Shown here: positions 12,778 to 12,957 of the stretch, piece by piece
Position numbering within the stretch: position 1 is the first letter of the stretch
Layout of the letters: each line of letters begins with the position of its first letter
Notes under the pieces: model-generated
What the model saw: the letters and a program-made list of their open reading frames with translations, nothing else
The model's database searches: none
What the model was told of the DNA's origin: nothing
From: Lachnospiraceae bacterium
GTDB taxonomy: Bacteria > Bacillota > Clostridia > Lachnospirales > Lachnospiraceae
Length of the DNA: 12,957 nucleotides
Reading direction: 5' to 3'
Assembly (NCBI GenBank): GCA_900769175.1
Contig: CAAGFP010000128.1
Span: forward strand, 1-12,957
Position numbers and translations under genes: made by a program

Positions 12778-12957
12778 ATGGGAATCAAGACATATAACCC
12801 ATATACACCTTCCAGAAGAAATATGACTGGCTCCGACTTCTCTGAAATCACAAAGTCAACACCGGAGAAATCCTTATGTGTGGCTCTTGCAAAGAATGCC
12901 GGAAGAAATAATCAGGGTAAAATCACCGTTAGACATCATGGCGGCGGAAACAGAAGA
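12778..12957 (+). CDS. rplB: 50S ribosomal protein L2 (uL2), N-terminal part, cut by window edge
   Basis: Only the first 60 codons are present; the frame stays open at the window end. MGIKTYNPYTPSRRNMTGSDF followed by STPEKSL and GRNNQGKITVRHHGGGNRR is the standard L2 N-terminus, with the GRNNxGxITxRHxGGG core of its RNA-binding domain. L2 is needed for subunit association and peptidyl transferase activity. AAAAGGAG lies 8 bases upstream of the ATG. Gene order rpsJ-rplC-rplD-rplW-rplB is the usual bacterial one; a 62-base gap follows rplW. Confidence 0.97.
   Translation, partial: MGIKTYNPYTPSRRNMTGSDFSEITKSTPEKSLCVALAKNAGRNNQGKITVRHHGGGNRR

Overview
The window looks like chromosomal DNA from a low-to-moderate G+C Firmicute of the class Clostridia, most likely Lachnospiraceae-like. 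This rests on the S10-spc type ribosomal operon, strong AGGAGG-type ribosome binding sites, TTGACA/TATAAT-type promoters, AT-rich intergenic DNA, a rubredoxin-like/glutamate-synthase-like protein and DUF4190/DUF2752-type membrane proteins. The assignment is from protein flavour only; no search was run. No tRNA, rRNA, transposase, phage gene or CRISPR array was seen.

Region 1 (about 80-3988, + strand) is a two-gene transcription unit. The first gene encodes a rubredoxin-like zinc/iron knuckle, a roughly 450-residue acidic low-complexity linker, and a C-terminal domain resembling the FMN-binding synthase domain of glutamate synthase, but without the glycine-rich FMN loop and the iron-sulfur cysteines. 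It overlaps by 8 bp a TIGR01212/YhcC-family radical SAM gene. That gene is fused in frame to a complete thiamine pyrophosphokinase, with a possible internal ribosome start at the domain boundary. Its 3' end overlaps by 44 bp a convergent shikimate-kinase-like gene (3945-4463, - strand).

Region 2 (about 4650-10247) is an accessory-looking block of small membrane and envelope proteins. It holds four DUF4190-like proteins, two of them tandem duplicates with 18-bp coding repeats, two DUF2752-like proteins with a CPGCGGTR motif, and an acidic lipoprotein. An RlmI-like methyltransferase on the minus strand sits between the two DUF2752 genes. It is bracketed by two structured palindromic intergenic elements. 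The function of this block is unknown.

Region 3 (about 10255-12957) is core genome. A strong terminator isolates it from region 2. A strong promoter follows, then a roughly 270-nt leader with long-range pairing that can switch with a local hairpin, and the operon rpsJ-rplC-rplD-rplW-rplB, with rplB cut by the window edge.

The most interesting items are the degenerate rubredoxin/GltS-like protein coupled to a YhcC-type radical SAM enzyme, the radical SAM-thiamine pyrophosphokinase fusion, the paired structured intergenic elements, and the ribosomal leader switch.
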